Source of the DNA: Gammaproteobacteria bacterium | GTDB taxonomy: Bacteria > Pseudomonadota > Gammaproteobacteria > Arenicellales > JAANXG01 | DNA length: 19,303 bases | NCBI GenBank assembly: GCA_018263405.1 | Contig: JAANXG010000060.1 | Location: forward strand, 1-19,303 | Direction: 5' to 3' | Part shown: positions 12,313-19,303 of the stretch, in pieces | How positions within the stretch are numbered: the stretch's first letter is position 1 | How the letters are laid out: each line of letters opens with the position of its first letter | Position numbers and translations under genes: made by a program | The notes under the pieces: model-generated | The model's database searches: none | What the model saw: the letters and a program-made list of their open reading frames with translations, nothing else | What the model was told of the DNA's origin: nothing

Positions 12313-14460
12313 TCAGGCTGCGTCTCGTTGTTGTTCGATTAATGACAACACTTTGCCGGCGGCCGTCGGGATATGTGTGCCGGGGCCGAATATTGCCGCG
12401 ACACCGGCTTGGTTAAGCAGCTTGTAATCCTGGCTGGGAATCACTCCGCCGCAAACCACCACGATACCCCCGGCATTTTGATCGCGAAGGCGCTTCAACA
12501 TGGCCGGCACCAGTGCCTTGTGGCCGGCCGCCTGGCTCGAAACGCCGACCGCATGGACGTCGTTTTCGATCGCTTGCCGCGCCGCTTCATCCGGCGTCTG
12601 AAACAACGGTCCGATGTCCACGTCGAACCCGATGTCCGCGAAGGCCGTCGCGATCACCTTGGCACCGCGGTCATGGCCGTCCTGACCCAGTTTAACAACC
12701 AGCATGCGCGGACGGCGGCCTCGCCGATCGGCGAATTCTTTGACGCGAACCTTGATGGCGTCAAACGCTTCGTCGTCCCGATAGGCCGAACCGTACACCC
12801 CGCTCACGGACCGGTTGACGGCCCGGTGCCGGCCCCATTGTTTTTCCAGTGCCTCGGAAATCTCTCCCACCGTCGCCCGCGCGCGAGCGGCCTCCACCGC
12901 CGCGGTCAACAGGTTTTCGGATGTACCGGCGGCCGCGGTCAGCGCTTCGAGTGTTTTGCCGCACGCTTCCTCATCTCGCTGCCGGCGCACTTGCTCCAAT
13001 CGTTCGATCTGCTTGCCGCGCACGGCGCCCGTATCGATGTCGAGGATTTCCACGTCAGCCTGCTCGTCACCGGTATACTTGTTGACCCCGACGATCACTT
13101 CCTCGCCGCGGTCGATTTTCGCCTGCCTTTCGGCAGCGGATTGCTCGATGCGCAGTTTTGGCATTCCCGACTCCACCGCTTTCGTCATGCCCCCGAGCTC
13201 TTCCACCTCGTCGATCAGCGCCCGGGCATGCGCGGCCAACGCGTGCGTCAACGATTCGACGTAGTAGGCCCCGCCCAGGGGATCCACCACATTCGCAATC
13301 CCCGTTTCTTCCTGCAGTACCAATTGGGTATTACGGGCGATCCGCGCGGAGAACTCGGTCGGCAACGCCAGGGCCTCGTCGAAGGAATTGGTGTGCAGGG
13401 ACTGGGTGCCGCCCAGGACGGCGGCGAGGGCTTCGAGGGTGGTGCGGACGATGTTGTTATGGGGGTTCTTGCCGGTGAGGCTGACACCGGAGGTCTGGCA
13501 GTGCGTGCGCAACATTTTCGAGCGCGGTTCGCCCGGCTGAAAGTGTTTCTCCATCAACCCCGCCCACAGCAGCCGGGCGGCGCGCAGCTTGGCAACTTCC
13601 ATGAAGAAGTTCATGCCGATGGCAAAGAAGAAAGACAGGCGCGGCGCGAACCGATCCACTTCCATGCCTGAGTCAATGGCGGCGCGCACATACTCGAGGC
13701 CGTCGGCGAGGGTAAACGCCAGTTCCTGCACACAAGTCGCCCCGGCTTCCTGCATGTGGTAACCGGATATGGAAACCGAGTTGTACTTAGGCATGTGCCG
13801 GGCCGTGTGGCCGATGATATCGGCGACAATGCGCATCGAGGGTTCCGGCGGATAGATATAAGTGTTGCGCACCATGAATTCTTTCAGGATGTCGTTCTGG
13901 AGCGTGCCCGACAACCGATCGGGGGACACGCCCTGCTCTTCGGCGGCCACGATGTACATGGCCATTACCGGCAGCACCGCGCCATTCATGGTCATGGACA
14001 CCGACATCTTGTCCAGCGGAATGCCGTCGAACAGGATCTTCATGTCCTCGACCGAATCGATCGCCACGCCCGCTTTGCCGACGTCGCCCTCCACCCGGGC
14101 GTGGTCGGAGTCGTAGCCCCGGTGGGTGGCGAGATCGAAGGCCACGGACAATCCGGTCTGCCCCGCCTCCAGGTTCTTGCGGAAAAATGCGTTGGATTCC
14201 TCGGCCGTGGAAAAACCCGAATATTGGCGGATCGTCCACGGGCGGCCGGCGTACATCGTGGCCCGTGGCCCGCGGACATAAGGTGGAATACCGGGAAGGG
14301 TACTCAAATGCTCCATGTCGGCGAGATCATCGGCCGTGTACAGCGGCTTGACGTCGATGCCTTCGGGGGTGCGCCAGACGAGCTCGTCCACCGGTTTGCC
14401 GCGCCGTTCTTTTTCCGCGAGCCGGTGCCACTGCTCGAATGTGTGCTCATCGCCCGCCAT
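12313..14460 (-). CDS. scpA: Methylmalonyl-CoA mutase, large single-chain form
   Basis: A 715-aa adenosylcobalamin enzyme interconverting (R)-methylmalonyl-CoA and succinyl-CoA. The substrate TIM barrel carries RQYSGFSTAEESN (Tyr80) and SGYHMQEAGA (His235), both active-site residues in this family. The C-terminal B12-binding domain has KLGQDGHDRG with His596 as the cobalt ligand, followed by GVSSQAAGHK and CGGVIPSQDY. Length and domain order match the homodimeric ScpA/MutB type. GGAGGT lies six bases before the ATG and a TATAAT-like box lies upstream, so it may have its own promoter as well as read-through from phaEC. With the downstream pccB-pccA it completes carboxylation and rearrangement; methylmalonyl-CoA epimerase and the MeaB chaperone are not in the window. 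Confidence 0.95.
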   Translation of the reverse strand: MAGDEHTFEQWHRLAEKERRGKPVDELVWRTPEGIDVKPLYTADDLADMEHLSTLPGIPPYVRGPRATMYAGRPWTIRQYSGFSTAEESNAFFRKNLEAGQTGLSVAFDLATHRGYDSDHARVEGDVGKAGVAIDSVEDMKILFDGIPLDKMSVSMTMNGAVLPVMAMYIVAAEEQGVSPDRLSGTLQNDILKEFMVRNTYIYPPEPSMRIVADIIGHTARHMPKYNSVSISGYHMQEAGATCVQELAFTLADGLEYVRAAIDSGMEVDRFAPRLSFFFAIGMNFFMEVAKLRAARLLWAGLMEKHFQPGEPRSKMLRTHCQTSGVSLTGKNPHNNIVRTTLEALAAVLGGTQSLHTNSFDEALALPTEFSARIARNTQLVLQEETGIANVVDPLGGAYYVESLTHALAAHARALIDEVEELGGMTKAVESGMPKLRIEQSAAERQAKIDRGEEVIVGVNKYTGDEQADVEILDIDTGAVRGKQIERLEQVRRQRDEEACGKTLEALTAAAGTSENLLTAAVEAARARATVGEISEALEKQWGRHRAVNRSVSGVYGSAYRDDEAFDAIKVRVKEFADRRGRRPRMLVVKLGQDGHDRGAKVIATAFADIGFDVDIGPLFQTPDEAARQAIENDVHAVGVSSQAAGHKALVPAMLKRLRDQNAGGIVVVCGGVIPSQDYKLLNQAGVAAIFGPGTHIPTAAGKVLSLIEQQRDAA

Positions 14461-14465
14461 GATCG

Positions 14466-14536
14466 ACCTCCGGTAAACCTCGACCCAAGTACATTATATA
14501 TGCCGCGGCCCCGAACGGGGCTTGACGCTGCGTCAA
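14466..14536 (-). promoter_or_regulatory. Control region between phaC and the mutase gene
   Basis: On the minus strand this holds a GGAGGT ribosome site (14471-14466) and a perfect TATAAT (14498-14493) without a clear -35. Upstream are two adjacent hairpins: CCCCG/CGGGG at about 14509-14520 and CTTGACG/CGTCAAG at 14521-14537. The second hairpin includes the phaC stop codon. The hairpins could be a weak terminator or RNA-processing site, with a new promoter following, but there is no T-run, so this is tentative. Confidence 0.45.
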
Positions 14537-15603
14537 GCGCGCTCGGCCAGCCACTCGGCGATGGTCGGTGGCACGGTTTTCCGGGCCTTGCTGCTGACGT
14601 AGATACCGATGTGCCCGCCGTCGAACTCCAGTTCCGTATAGTCGCCCGTACCGGTCAGATCGCGCAACGCCCTGGACGCGTCGGGCGGCACCAGGTGGTC
14701 CTGGCCGGCGTAGACGTTCAAAAGCGGCATGGTCAGGTTATTCAGATCGATCGGCGTCGATCCCACGCGCGCGGTGCCATTGACAAAACCGTTACCCTGA
14801 AAAAATATTTTGACGAATTCCCGAAACGTTTCTCCGGCCTGGTCCGGACTGTCGAAAATCCACTTCTCCATCCGCATGAAATTCCTGGCGCTGGTTTCAT
14901 CCGCCAGAGCATCCACCATGTCGACGTATTTCCGGCCCATCAACTGGAAGGGCTTCAGGGCTAAAAACGTCCAATTCAACAACTCCCCCGGCACGTTGCC
15001 GAGCGTATCCACGAGCAGGTCGACATCGACGTCCCGCGTCCAGTGGCTGAGCATGTTGTCGGCCGTTTGAAAATCGACCGGGGTCACCATGGTGATCAGG
15101 TTCTTGACCTTGTCGGGATGCAGCGATGCGTAGCAGACGCTGAACGAACCACCCTGGCAGATACCAAGAATATTGATGTTGTCCCGGTCATGGCGCCGGC
15201 GGACGATGTCGACACAACGGTCCAGATAACCATTGATATAGTCGTCCATGGTTAAACAGCGGTCCGAACGGTCGGGATAGCCCCAGTCGATCAGGTATAC
15301 GTCCAAGCCCTTGTCCAACAGCGACCGGATCAGGGACCGGTCCGGTTGCAGGTCGGTCATATAGGGCCGGTTCACCAGGGCATATACGATAAGGAGCGGA
15401 ACGGGCTGGATGGGGTGTTTGCCGGAGGGCGACTTGTAGTGGAACAACTTCAGCTTGTCTTCCTCGTAAATCGCGTCGCGCGGGGTAACGCCCGAATCCA
15501 GTCCATCGAGTTTTTTCAGCGTCTCGAATCCCGCCCCCAGCTTGCGGGCGAATTCACTCAGCTCTTCGTTGATGGCCGCGGATTTCAACGACGAATCGCT
15601 CAT
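14533..15603 (-). CDS. phaC: Class III polyhydroxyalkanoate synthase, catalytic subunit PhaC
   Basis: A 356-aa alpha/beta hydrolase-like synthase that polymerises (R)-3-hydroxyacyl-CoA into PHA at the granule surface. The lipase-like box is ILGICQGGS with nucleophile Cys149. The general-base pair is Asp302 (YAGQDHLVPP) and His331 (FDGGHIGIYVSS). These numbers equal those I recall for the Allochromatium vinosum enzyme (C149, D302, H331), so length and register match the class III family closely. TRDVDVDLLVDTLGNVPGEL is also family-typical. Its ATG overlaps the phaE TGA (ATGA), so the two subunits are translationally coupled, as expected for a 1:1 type complex. Confidence 0.96.
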   Translation of the reverse strand: MSDSSLKSAAINEELSEFARKLGAGFETLKKLDGLDSGVTPRDAIYEEDKLKLFHYKSPSGKHPIQPVPLLIVYALVNRPYMTDLQPDRSLIRSLLDKGLDVYLIDWGYPDRSDRCLTMDDYINGYLDRCVDIVRRRHDRDNINILGICQGGSFSVCYASLHPDKVKNLITMVTPVDFQTADNMLSHWTRDVDVDLLVDTLGNVPGELLNWTFLALKPFQLMGRKYVDMVDALADETSARNFMRMEKWIFDSPDQAGETFREFVKIFFQGNGFVNGTARVGSTPIDLNNLTMPLLNVYAGQDHLVPPDASRALRDLTGTGDYTELEFDGGHIGIYVSSKARKTVPPTIAEWLAERA

Positions 15604-16601
15604 TGCTTTTTTGTCCGTTTCGTCTTCATCGTCTTTGCCCGCACTTTCTTTTTCGTCTTTGCCCGCACTTTCTTTTTCGTCTTTGCCTGCACTTTCTTTT
15701 TCGTCTTCCCTCGTGTCTTCGTCCCGCTCGGTGCTTTTTTCCGCTGCGTTTTCCGCCTCGTGCCCTCCCGCGCCTGGAGATCGCGCACCGCCTCACGCGT
15801 GTCTTTCAACTTGCGGTGCAGCGCGTCGACCTCGGTACGCGTGGGCAGATTCGCGACCTCGGCCCATTGATCCATGATTTCCACCGCCTGCTGCCGGTAC
15901 GCCATCAGAGCGTTCACCAGCCGCCCGTGCAGTTTGATGTATTCCTCGGTTCGTGTTCGCTCGGCGTAAACCTCTTCACTGCAAGCCACCCAGGCATCGT
16001 AAACAGCACGGATCGAATCCGGTCCCTCTTCGTCCGTAAACTCCTCCCGGAGGCGTTCGCGCAGCTTTTCCGCGGTCCGTCTGGCGGTTTCCACGCAATA
16101 TGCCGCATACTCGCCGTAGGCTTTTTCATAATCCAGCCATCGGCGGGACAACTCCTGGACGAATTCCTGGCGTTCGCGCGTGTATCCCAGGCCGGGCATC
16201 CGCAGCAGTTGCTCGATCTGGCCGTGAAAAGAATGCGGTTCCCGGGATGCCGGCGCCCACTGGTCGGCGAACTGTCGCCAGTAATCCAGCGGTGATGCCC
16301 CGGCGAAAACCGCAGCCGCCGACCGCGGGTCCCGGAGCTGCTCGGACAGGTCGTCGAGGTACTTGAGTACCGCCTGCTGCCAACCGTCGTCTTCATTGCC
16401 GACGATTTGTTGGCCCAAGTCAAAAAACGCGCGGCTTTGTTCGGTGATCCGGTTCAGCTCTTCGACAAACGGTTGCTGATACGCGTTTGGGTTGCTTTTT
16501 GTAAAATGATCGAGCGCTGCGGTCCAGGGATTGGCGTCCCCGGTGCCCGGGAAGGACTGCCACGCCCGCATCCATTCGTCGGTCCACCGCGAATTCGTCA
16601 C
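15600..16601 (-). CDS. phaE: PHA synthase subunit PhaE with lysine-rich tail
   Basis: A 333-aa helical subunit required for class III PhaC activity. Family features are WMRAWQSFPG at the start, PFVEELNRITEQSRAFFDLG, then LLRMPGLGYTRERQEFVQEL and the C-terminal ALMAYRQQAVEIMDQWAEVA, followed by LPTRTEVDALHRKL and a coiled coil. From about residue 283 the protein becomes extremely basic, with three AKTKKKV-type repeats encoded by 24-bp tandem DNA repeats, resembling the tails of AlgP or histone H1-like proteins. Such a tail could bind nucleic acid or polyanions, perhaps tethering granules to the nucleoid; that is inference. The start is GTG 16601, which overlaps the stop of a 22-codon leader frame (GTGA). 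An operator-like motif lies 52 bases upstream. Confidence 0.93.
   Translation of the reverse strand: MTNSRWTDEWMRAWQSFPGTGDANPWTAALDHFTKSNPNAYQQPFVEELNRITEQSRAFFDLGQQIVGNEDDGWQQAVLKYLDDLSEQLRDPRSAAAVFAGASPLDYWRQFADQWAPASREPHSFHGQIEQLLRMPGLGYTRERQEFVQELSRRWLDYEKAYGEYAAYCVETARRTAEKLRERLREEFTDEEGPDSIRAVYDAWVACSEEVYAERTRTEEYIKLHGRLVNALMAYRQQAVEIMDQWAEVANLPTRTEVDALHRKLKDTREAVRDLQAREGTRRKTQRKKAPSGTKTRGKTKKKVQAKTKKKVRAKTKKKVRAKTMKTKRTKKQ
15634..15705 (-). repeat. Three 24-bp tandem repeats inside phaE
   Basis: Three head-to-tail units beginning TTTGCCCGC (15634, 15658) or TTTGCCTGC (15682) differ at one or few bases. Each encodes eight residues of the AKTKKKVR type in the phaE tail. Being near-identical at DNA level, they are prone to slippage, so tail length may vary between strains. 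Confidence 0.85.
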
Positions 16602-16666
16602 GTCGCAGGCGTCCGCGGGCGTCCGCGGTCACGGATCGCGACCGAGTTGTCGTTGCACTGCAGCAT
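16598..16666 (-). other. 22-codon leader reading frame before phaE
   Basis: ATG 16666 opens MLQCNDNSVAIRD and closes at a TGA (16600-16598) that overlaps the phaE GTG. This would couple phaE translation to the leader. The same beginning (MLQCNNNAIA) appears at 19162 near the right edge. Either it is a true leader peptide or the 5' end of another gene, perhaps a phasin, duplicated in front of phaE. No strong ribosome site is seen. Confidence 0.4.
16653..16665 (-). promoter_or_regulatory. PhaR/PhbF-like operator upstream of phaE
   Basis: The minus strand reads TGCTGCAGTGCAA, which fits TG-N-TGC-N3-GCAA, the pattern I remember for the PHA-responsive repressor PhbF/PhaR. It sits where a repressor of phaEC should bind. 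A second identical 13-mer lies at 19149-19161. I could not identify a regulator gene in the window. Confidence 0.5.
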
Positions 16667-16920
16667 CGTAGTTTAGAACACGTGTAATCTGTTGAATGTA
16701 AAAGTCACGCCACCGACGGTGTGGCGGGAGATAGAGTCACTATGTCAGAAAACATTGTCATTGTCGCCGTGGCGCTGCTTCGTCCCTTGCGCATGCGCAC
16801 CCATATTTAGACTGAAGCTCCTGTCCCAAGGCCAGGGATCATGTCCAGGTGAATCCGTTCTTTCACTGGACCGACAGCAAGATCCGTTGCCCGCTTTAGA
16901 CTAAAATTAGCGCGGTTAGC
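16667..16920. other. Non-coding stretch between phaE and the hipBA promoter
   Basis: No gene is supported here. A stem-loop CGCCAC / GTGGCG lies at about 16710-16728. The phrases TTTAGACTGAAG (16807) and TTTAGACTAAAA (16895) repeat about 90 bases apart, and GTCC and CCAGG words recur between them, which may be remnants of a mobile-element end. The divergent promoters of phaEC and hipBA must lie in or next to this region. Confidence 0.4.
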
Positions 16921-16983
16921 GCCAATTGACATATATTAAACTATATCATTCGACAATATTAATATACAATAATGTATCACTTC

Positions 16984-17024
16984 TTGATATAACAGCAATC
17001 CTATGATATATTATAGTATATCAT
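16984..17024 (+). promoter_or_regulatory. hipBA promoter with palindromic operator
   Basis: TTGATA (16984-16989), a 17-base spacer and TATATT (17007-17012) make a sigma-70-like promoter. ATGATATA (17003-17010) and TATATCAT (17017-17024) are perfect inverted repeats over the -10 box, and a similar imperfect pair lies at about 16928-16949. Paired operators fit cooperative HipB autorepression. The AT content of 16920-17057 is far above its surroundings. Confidence 0.65.
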
Positions 17025-17057
17025 TTGTTTGGTTTGACATAGTTTTCCATATCAGAA

Positions 17058-17666
17058 ATGCACTACGAGTTCGAATATATCGCTAAGACGCTCAAGGCCG
17101 CGCGGGAAAGCAAGGGGCTTAGTCAGCGCGAGCTTGGGAAAAGAGCCGGCGTGCTCCAGGCCCAGATCTCGAAATTCGAGAACGGCGCGGTTGACCTCCG
17201 GCTCTCCAGCCTGGTTGCACTCGCCCGCGTCCTCGATCTGGAATTGACCCTCGTGCCCCGCAAGGCGGTGCCTGCCGTCCAATCTATCATCAAGAGCAGC
17301 AAACGGCCTTCTGCCGGGCTCAGCGACGAAATGCGCCGGGCGCGCAAAGAACTCACGCATTTCCAGGAAACTATTGACAGGGTTACTAAGCTCAAGCCCG
17401 GTATCGAAGAACTAGCGCAACTTCAGCGTTACGCCCGTGATTTTCAGCGCTTTCAGAGCGCTTTACCCGACCCCAAGACCATTCAAAACGCAAGTAAGGT
17501 CGTTCAGCAATTTAAGAAAAATACAGAGAACCTGAACAAACTTCGCGACACTCTTGCGCAGTTTGAAAACTGGCGCAGCAACCTCGCACATTCGTCTATC
17601 GATATCGAAGAGGTAAAACCGATGCGGCCCGCCTATAGCCTCGACGAGGAGGACGATAATGGCTGA
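17058..17666 (+). CDS. hipB: HipB-like antitoxin with long C-terminal extension
   Basis: A 202-aa protein, about twice the length of usual HipB. Residues 5-65 form an XRE helix-turn-helix: LKAARESKGLSQRELGKRAG then AQISKFENGAVDLRLSSL. Residues 90-175 are rich in charged residues, Gln and Leu, with repeated helical stretches (IEELAQLQRYARDFQRF, NLNKLRDTLAQFENWR) likely to form a coiled coil. The end is acidic (SLDEEDDNG). The stop overlaps the hipA start by eight bases. In this family the antitoxin represses the operon and holds the HipA kinase inactive. The extension could add oligomerisation or an extra HipA contact; that part is inference. Confidence 0.88.
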   Translation: MHYEFEYIAKTLKAARESKGLSQRELGKRAGVLQAQISKFENGAVDLRLSSLVALARVLDLELTLVPRKAVPAVQSIIKSSKRPSAGLSDEMRRARKELTHFQETIDRVTKLKPGIEELAQLQRYARDFQRFQSALPDPKTIQNASKVVQQFKKNTENLNKLRDTLAQFENWRSNLAHSSIDIEEVKPMRPAYSLDEEDDNG

Positions 17667-18882
17667 TGTTTCCGTCCTCGAAGTCCTTCTTCATGACGAA
17701 CCCATCGGTACGCTCACACACGTCGGTGGCGAGCGGGCGATCTTTGCCTTTAACGAGGACCACATCAACGATGAAAACCGGTCTGTGCTTGGCCTGGGAT
17801 TCAAGGACCCATACGGCGAGCTGATTACCTCCTTCCGGCCGTACAAAATGAAATTAATGCCCTTCTTTTCGAACCTGTTACCCGAAGGGCGAATGCGCAC
17901 CTATCTGGCTGAGCGCGCCGGGGTCCATCCGGACCGGGAATTCTTCCTGACCTGGGCGCTCGGTATGGACTTGTCCGGGGCAATCACGATCAAGTCCGCC
18001 GACGGTGAATCATGGCCGCCCACGGCCGATGATGATCATCACCTAGACCATGGTCATGGCGAAGGGCCGTTGCGGTTTTCACTGGCCGGTGTTCAGCTCA
18101 AATTCTCCGCTCTCGAAGAGCACAAGCGTGGCCTGACCATTCCCGCAGAGGGCATCGGCGGTTCCTGGATAGTCAAGCTACCTTCTACGACTTATGCGGG
18201 CGTACCCGAGAACGAGTATTCGATGATGACATTGGCGCGTCTTATCGGTATGGACGTACCGGCGATCCGCCTAATTGATCTCCATGACATCAAGAATCTG
18301 CCTTCCGGTCTCGACATCCTGAAAGGACAGCAAGCCTACGCGATTAAGCGCTTCGACCGACTGCCCACGGACGGCACGGCCGTTCACGCCGAAGATTTTG
18401 CCCAAATCTTCGGCGTCTATCCCGATGACAAATACGGCAAGGCCAGTATGCGCAGTCTAGCCCGGGTTATCGCGGCAGAAAGCAGCGAAGTCGATATCGC
18501 CGAATTCATCCAGCGCTTAACTTTTAACATGCTGATTGGCAATGCCGACATGCACCTTAAGAACTGGTCCATAATCTATCCCGACCGGCATCATGCCGCG
18601 CTCGCGCCAGCCTATGATTTTGTTTCCACGATTGCGTACATACATGATGACAAGGCTGCGCTCAGCGTGAGCCGCTCAAAAGAATTTGCTGCCTTCTCGG
18701 AAGACGAGCTGTCCCATCTTGCTGCTAAAGCTATGCTTCCTGAAAAACTGGTTCTCAATACTGCTCGTGAAACTATTGCCTTATTTCATGAGCGCTGGCA
18801 GGCAGAGAAGGAAAACCTTCCGCTCCATACCAATGTCATCAATGCGATCGAAGAACACCTCAAGACAATCCCCGTCGCATGA
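17659..18882 (+). CDS. hipA: HipA-family serine/threonine kinase toxin
   Basis: A 407-aa kinase-fold toxin; E. coli HipA phosphorylates glutamyl-tRNA synthetase and triggers persistence. The N-terminal couple-hipA domain includes PFFSNLLPEGRMRTYLAERA (about 68-87). The Gly-rich loop RFSLAGVQLKFSAL (139-152) includes a serine at the usual autophosphorylation region. The catalytic motif is GNADMHLKN with Asp297, and YDFV with Asp320 is the metal-binding motif. All key residues appear present, so it is probably active. A His/Asp-rich insert (DDDHHLDHGHGEG, 124-136) just before the Gly-rich loop is unusual and might bind metal. It is translated with hipB through an eight-base overlap. Confidence 0.92.
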   Translation: MADVSVLEVLLHDEPIGTLTHVGGERAIFAFNEDHINDENRSVLGLGFKDPYGELITSFRPYKMKLMPFFSNLLPEGRMRTYLAERAGVHPDREFFLTWALGMDLSGAITIKSADGESWPPTADDDHHLDHGHGEGPLRFSLAGVQLKFSALEEHKRGLTIPAEGIGGSWIVKLPSTTYAGVPENEYSMMTLARLIGMDVPAIRLIDLHDIKNLPSGLDILKGQQAYAIKRFDRLPTDGTAVHAEDFAQIFGVYPDDKYGKASMRSLARVIAAESSEVDIAEFIQRLTFNMLIGNADMHLKNWSIIYPDRHHAALAPAYDFVSTIAYIHDDKAALSVSRSKEFAAFSEDELSHLAAKAMLPEKLVLNTARETIALFHERWQAEKENLPLHTNVINAIEEHLKTIPVA

Positions 18883-18996
18883 GCTAAGTTCTTCGCGCCC
18901 AGGGGGATTGGTTGCATCAAATGCGCGCTTCAGATCAGCAAAGCCGTCGATGACGTACACCCCGTCCAGAAACAGCATGTGGTCGCTCCTGCGCAT
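18883..18996 (-). pseudogene. IS91-type transposase scrap
   Basis: A minus-strand frame reads RRSDHMLFLDGVYVIDGFAD then LKRAFDATNPPGREEL. HMLFLDGVYV is characteristic of IS91-type (Y2 rolling-circle) transposases, where the first His belongs to a metal-binding motif. Only about 38 codons match before the hipA end at 18882, so it is a small fragment. It may mark an old rolling-circle transposition event next to hipBA. Confidence 0.6.
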
Positions 18997-19064
18997 ATTC
19001 CGGCAGCGGAGCGGCCTTGGGCGGCCAACAAGTTAAGAAAGCGGAGGGCAGTGTGTCTCGACGA

Positions 19065-19165
19065 GCTGATCCGGCCCGCTCGTCGATGCCGTTGACGCTG
19101 ACCTGGGCCTGGTGCGCGCCGTTCTCGAAGCCGGCGATCGCGTTGTTGTTGCACTGCAGCATCAT
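19065..19165 (-). pseudogene. Possible 5' fragment of a PHA-linked gene
   Basis: A frame from ATG 19162 (or 19165) reads MLQCNNNAIAGFENGAHQAQ then VSVNGIDERAG, after which it loses any gene-like character. Its upstream DNA and first codons repeat the phaE leader at 16598-16677 (shared TTCTAAAC and ATGCTGCAGTGCAAC), including the operator-like motif. The amphipathic Gln/Ala-rich start is compatible with a phasin, but the fragment is too short to identify. The downstream part is replaced by the IS91 scrap. Confidence 0.35.
19149..19161 (-). promoter_or_regulatory. Second PhaR/PhbF-like operator
   Basis: An exact copy of the 13-base motif at 16653-16665 (minus strand TGCTGCAGTGCAA), embedded in the same kind of flank. 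It lies at the start codon of the fragment at 19065-19165. The remaining bases, 19166-19303, show nothing I recognise. Confidence 0.45.
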
Positions 19166-19303
19166 GGTTTAGAATAGTAATTTCTCAAAAAGTCCGTGCA
19201 ATGTCGGCGATCATGTGGGGGTAGGGTTGTCTTTCAGGGACGCTGTAAGAAGTGGCATAGGGAAGTGCCGTTTACGGAGCTAAGGATGCAATACCTCCCT
19301 GTA

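Noticed and set aside
10007..12427. 806-codon plus-strand open frame
   Set aside because: It lies antisense to pccA and pccB, both of which have full family motifs. Long antisense frames are common in GC-rich DNA, and its composition (many His, Gly, Asp, Val) is typical of a shadow.
12373..13671. 432-codon plus-strand open frame over the mutase gene
   Set aside because: Antisense shadow of methylmalonyl-CoA mutase with no domain features.
13756..14964. 402-codon plus-strand open frame
   Set aside because: Antisense to the 5' part of the mutase gene and the end of phaC, and His/Asp-rich as expected for a shadow.

Overview
The window looks like chromosomal DNA from a gammaproteobacterium, most plausibly a sulfur-oxidising or Chromatiaceae-like bacterium or symbiont. 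The main pointer is a class III (PhaC plus PhaE) polyhydroxyalkanoate synthase whose PhaC has its catalytic residues at the same numbers I recall for Allochromatium vinosum. Long GC-rich metabolic genes sit beside an AT-richer accessory block full of toxin-antitoxin genes, insertion-sequence remnants and recombination sites. The taxonomy is inference; no rRNA, tRNA or CRISPR was seen.

Region 1 (1-966, minus strand) is gene debris. A truncated DUF4336 gene overlaps by ATGA the start of a truncated PaaK-type CoA ligase. The ligase frame then runs into a palindromic element at the window edge.

Region 2 (about 1000-6820) is best read as a decayed chromosomal integron. A broken integron-type tyrosine recombinase gene on the plus strand (6508-6819) diverges from about seven small cassettes, all on the minus strand and separated by attC-like sites (RYYYAAC ... 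GTTRRRY, with the inner stems expected of folded attC). From the integrase outward the cassettes carry: DUF6883 (frameshifted) + DUF4926; a 127-aa protein of unknown function; BrnT-BrnA; an addiction-module antitoxin + truncated ParE; a 95-aa unknown protein; RelE + XRE antitoxin; and an ArsM arsenite methyltransferase. A 1124-bp defective insertion sequence with 15-bp perfect ends and a CTAG target duplication splits the fourth-cassette antitoxin. Removing it restores a 76-codon frame exactly. Two toxin genes have promoters that place transcription start at or next to the ATG.

Region 3 (6995-16601) is metabolic. An MttB-family methyltransferase gene (plus strand) converges on a minus-strand run phaE-phaC-mcm-pccB-pccA. 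PccAB and methylmalonyl-CoA mutase interconvert propionyl-CoA and succinyl-CoA (an epimerase is normally also needed and is not here), and PhaEC polymerises hydroxyacyl-CoA. The arrangement suggests a link between propionyl-CoA metabolism and odd-chain monomer supply to PHA. A motif matching the PhaR/PhbF operator pattern as I remember it lies just upstream of phaE and again near the right edge.

Region 4 (16900-19303) holds a HipB-HipA module with an AT-rich palindromic promoter, then a short IS91-type transposase scrap, a second copy of the phaE leader sequence, and about 140 bp in which I recognise nothing.
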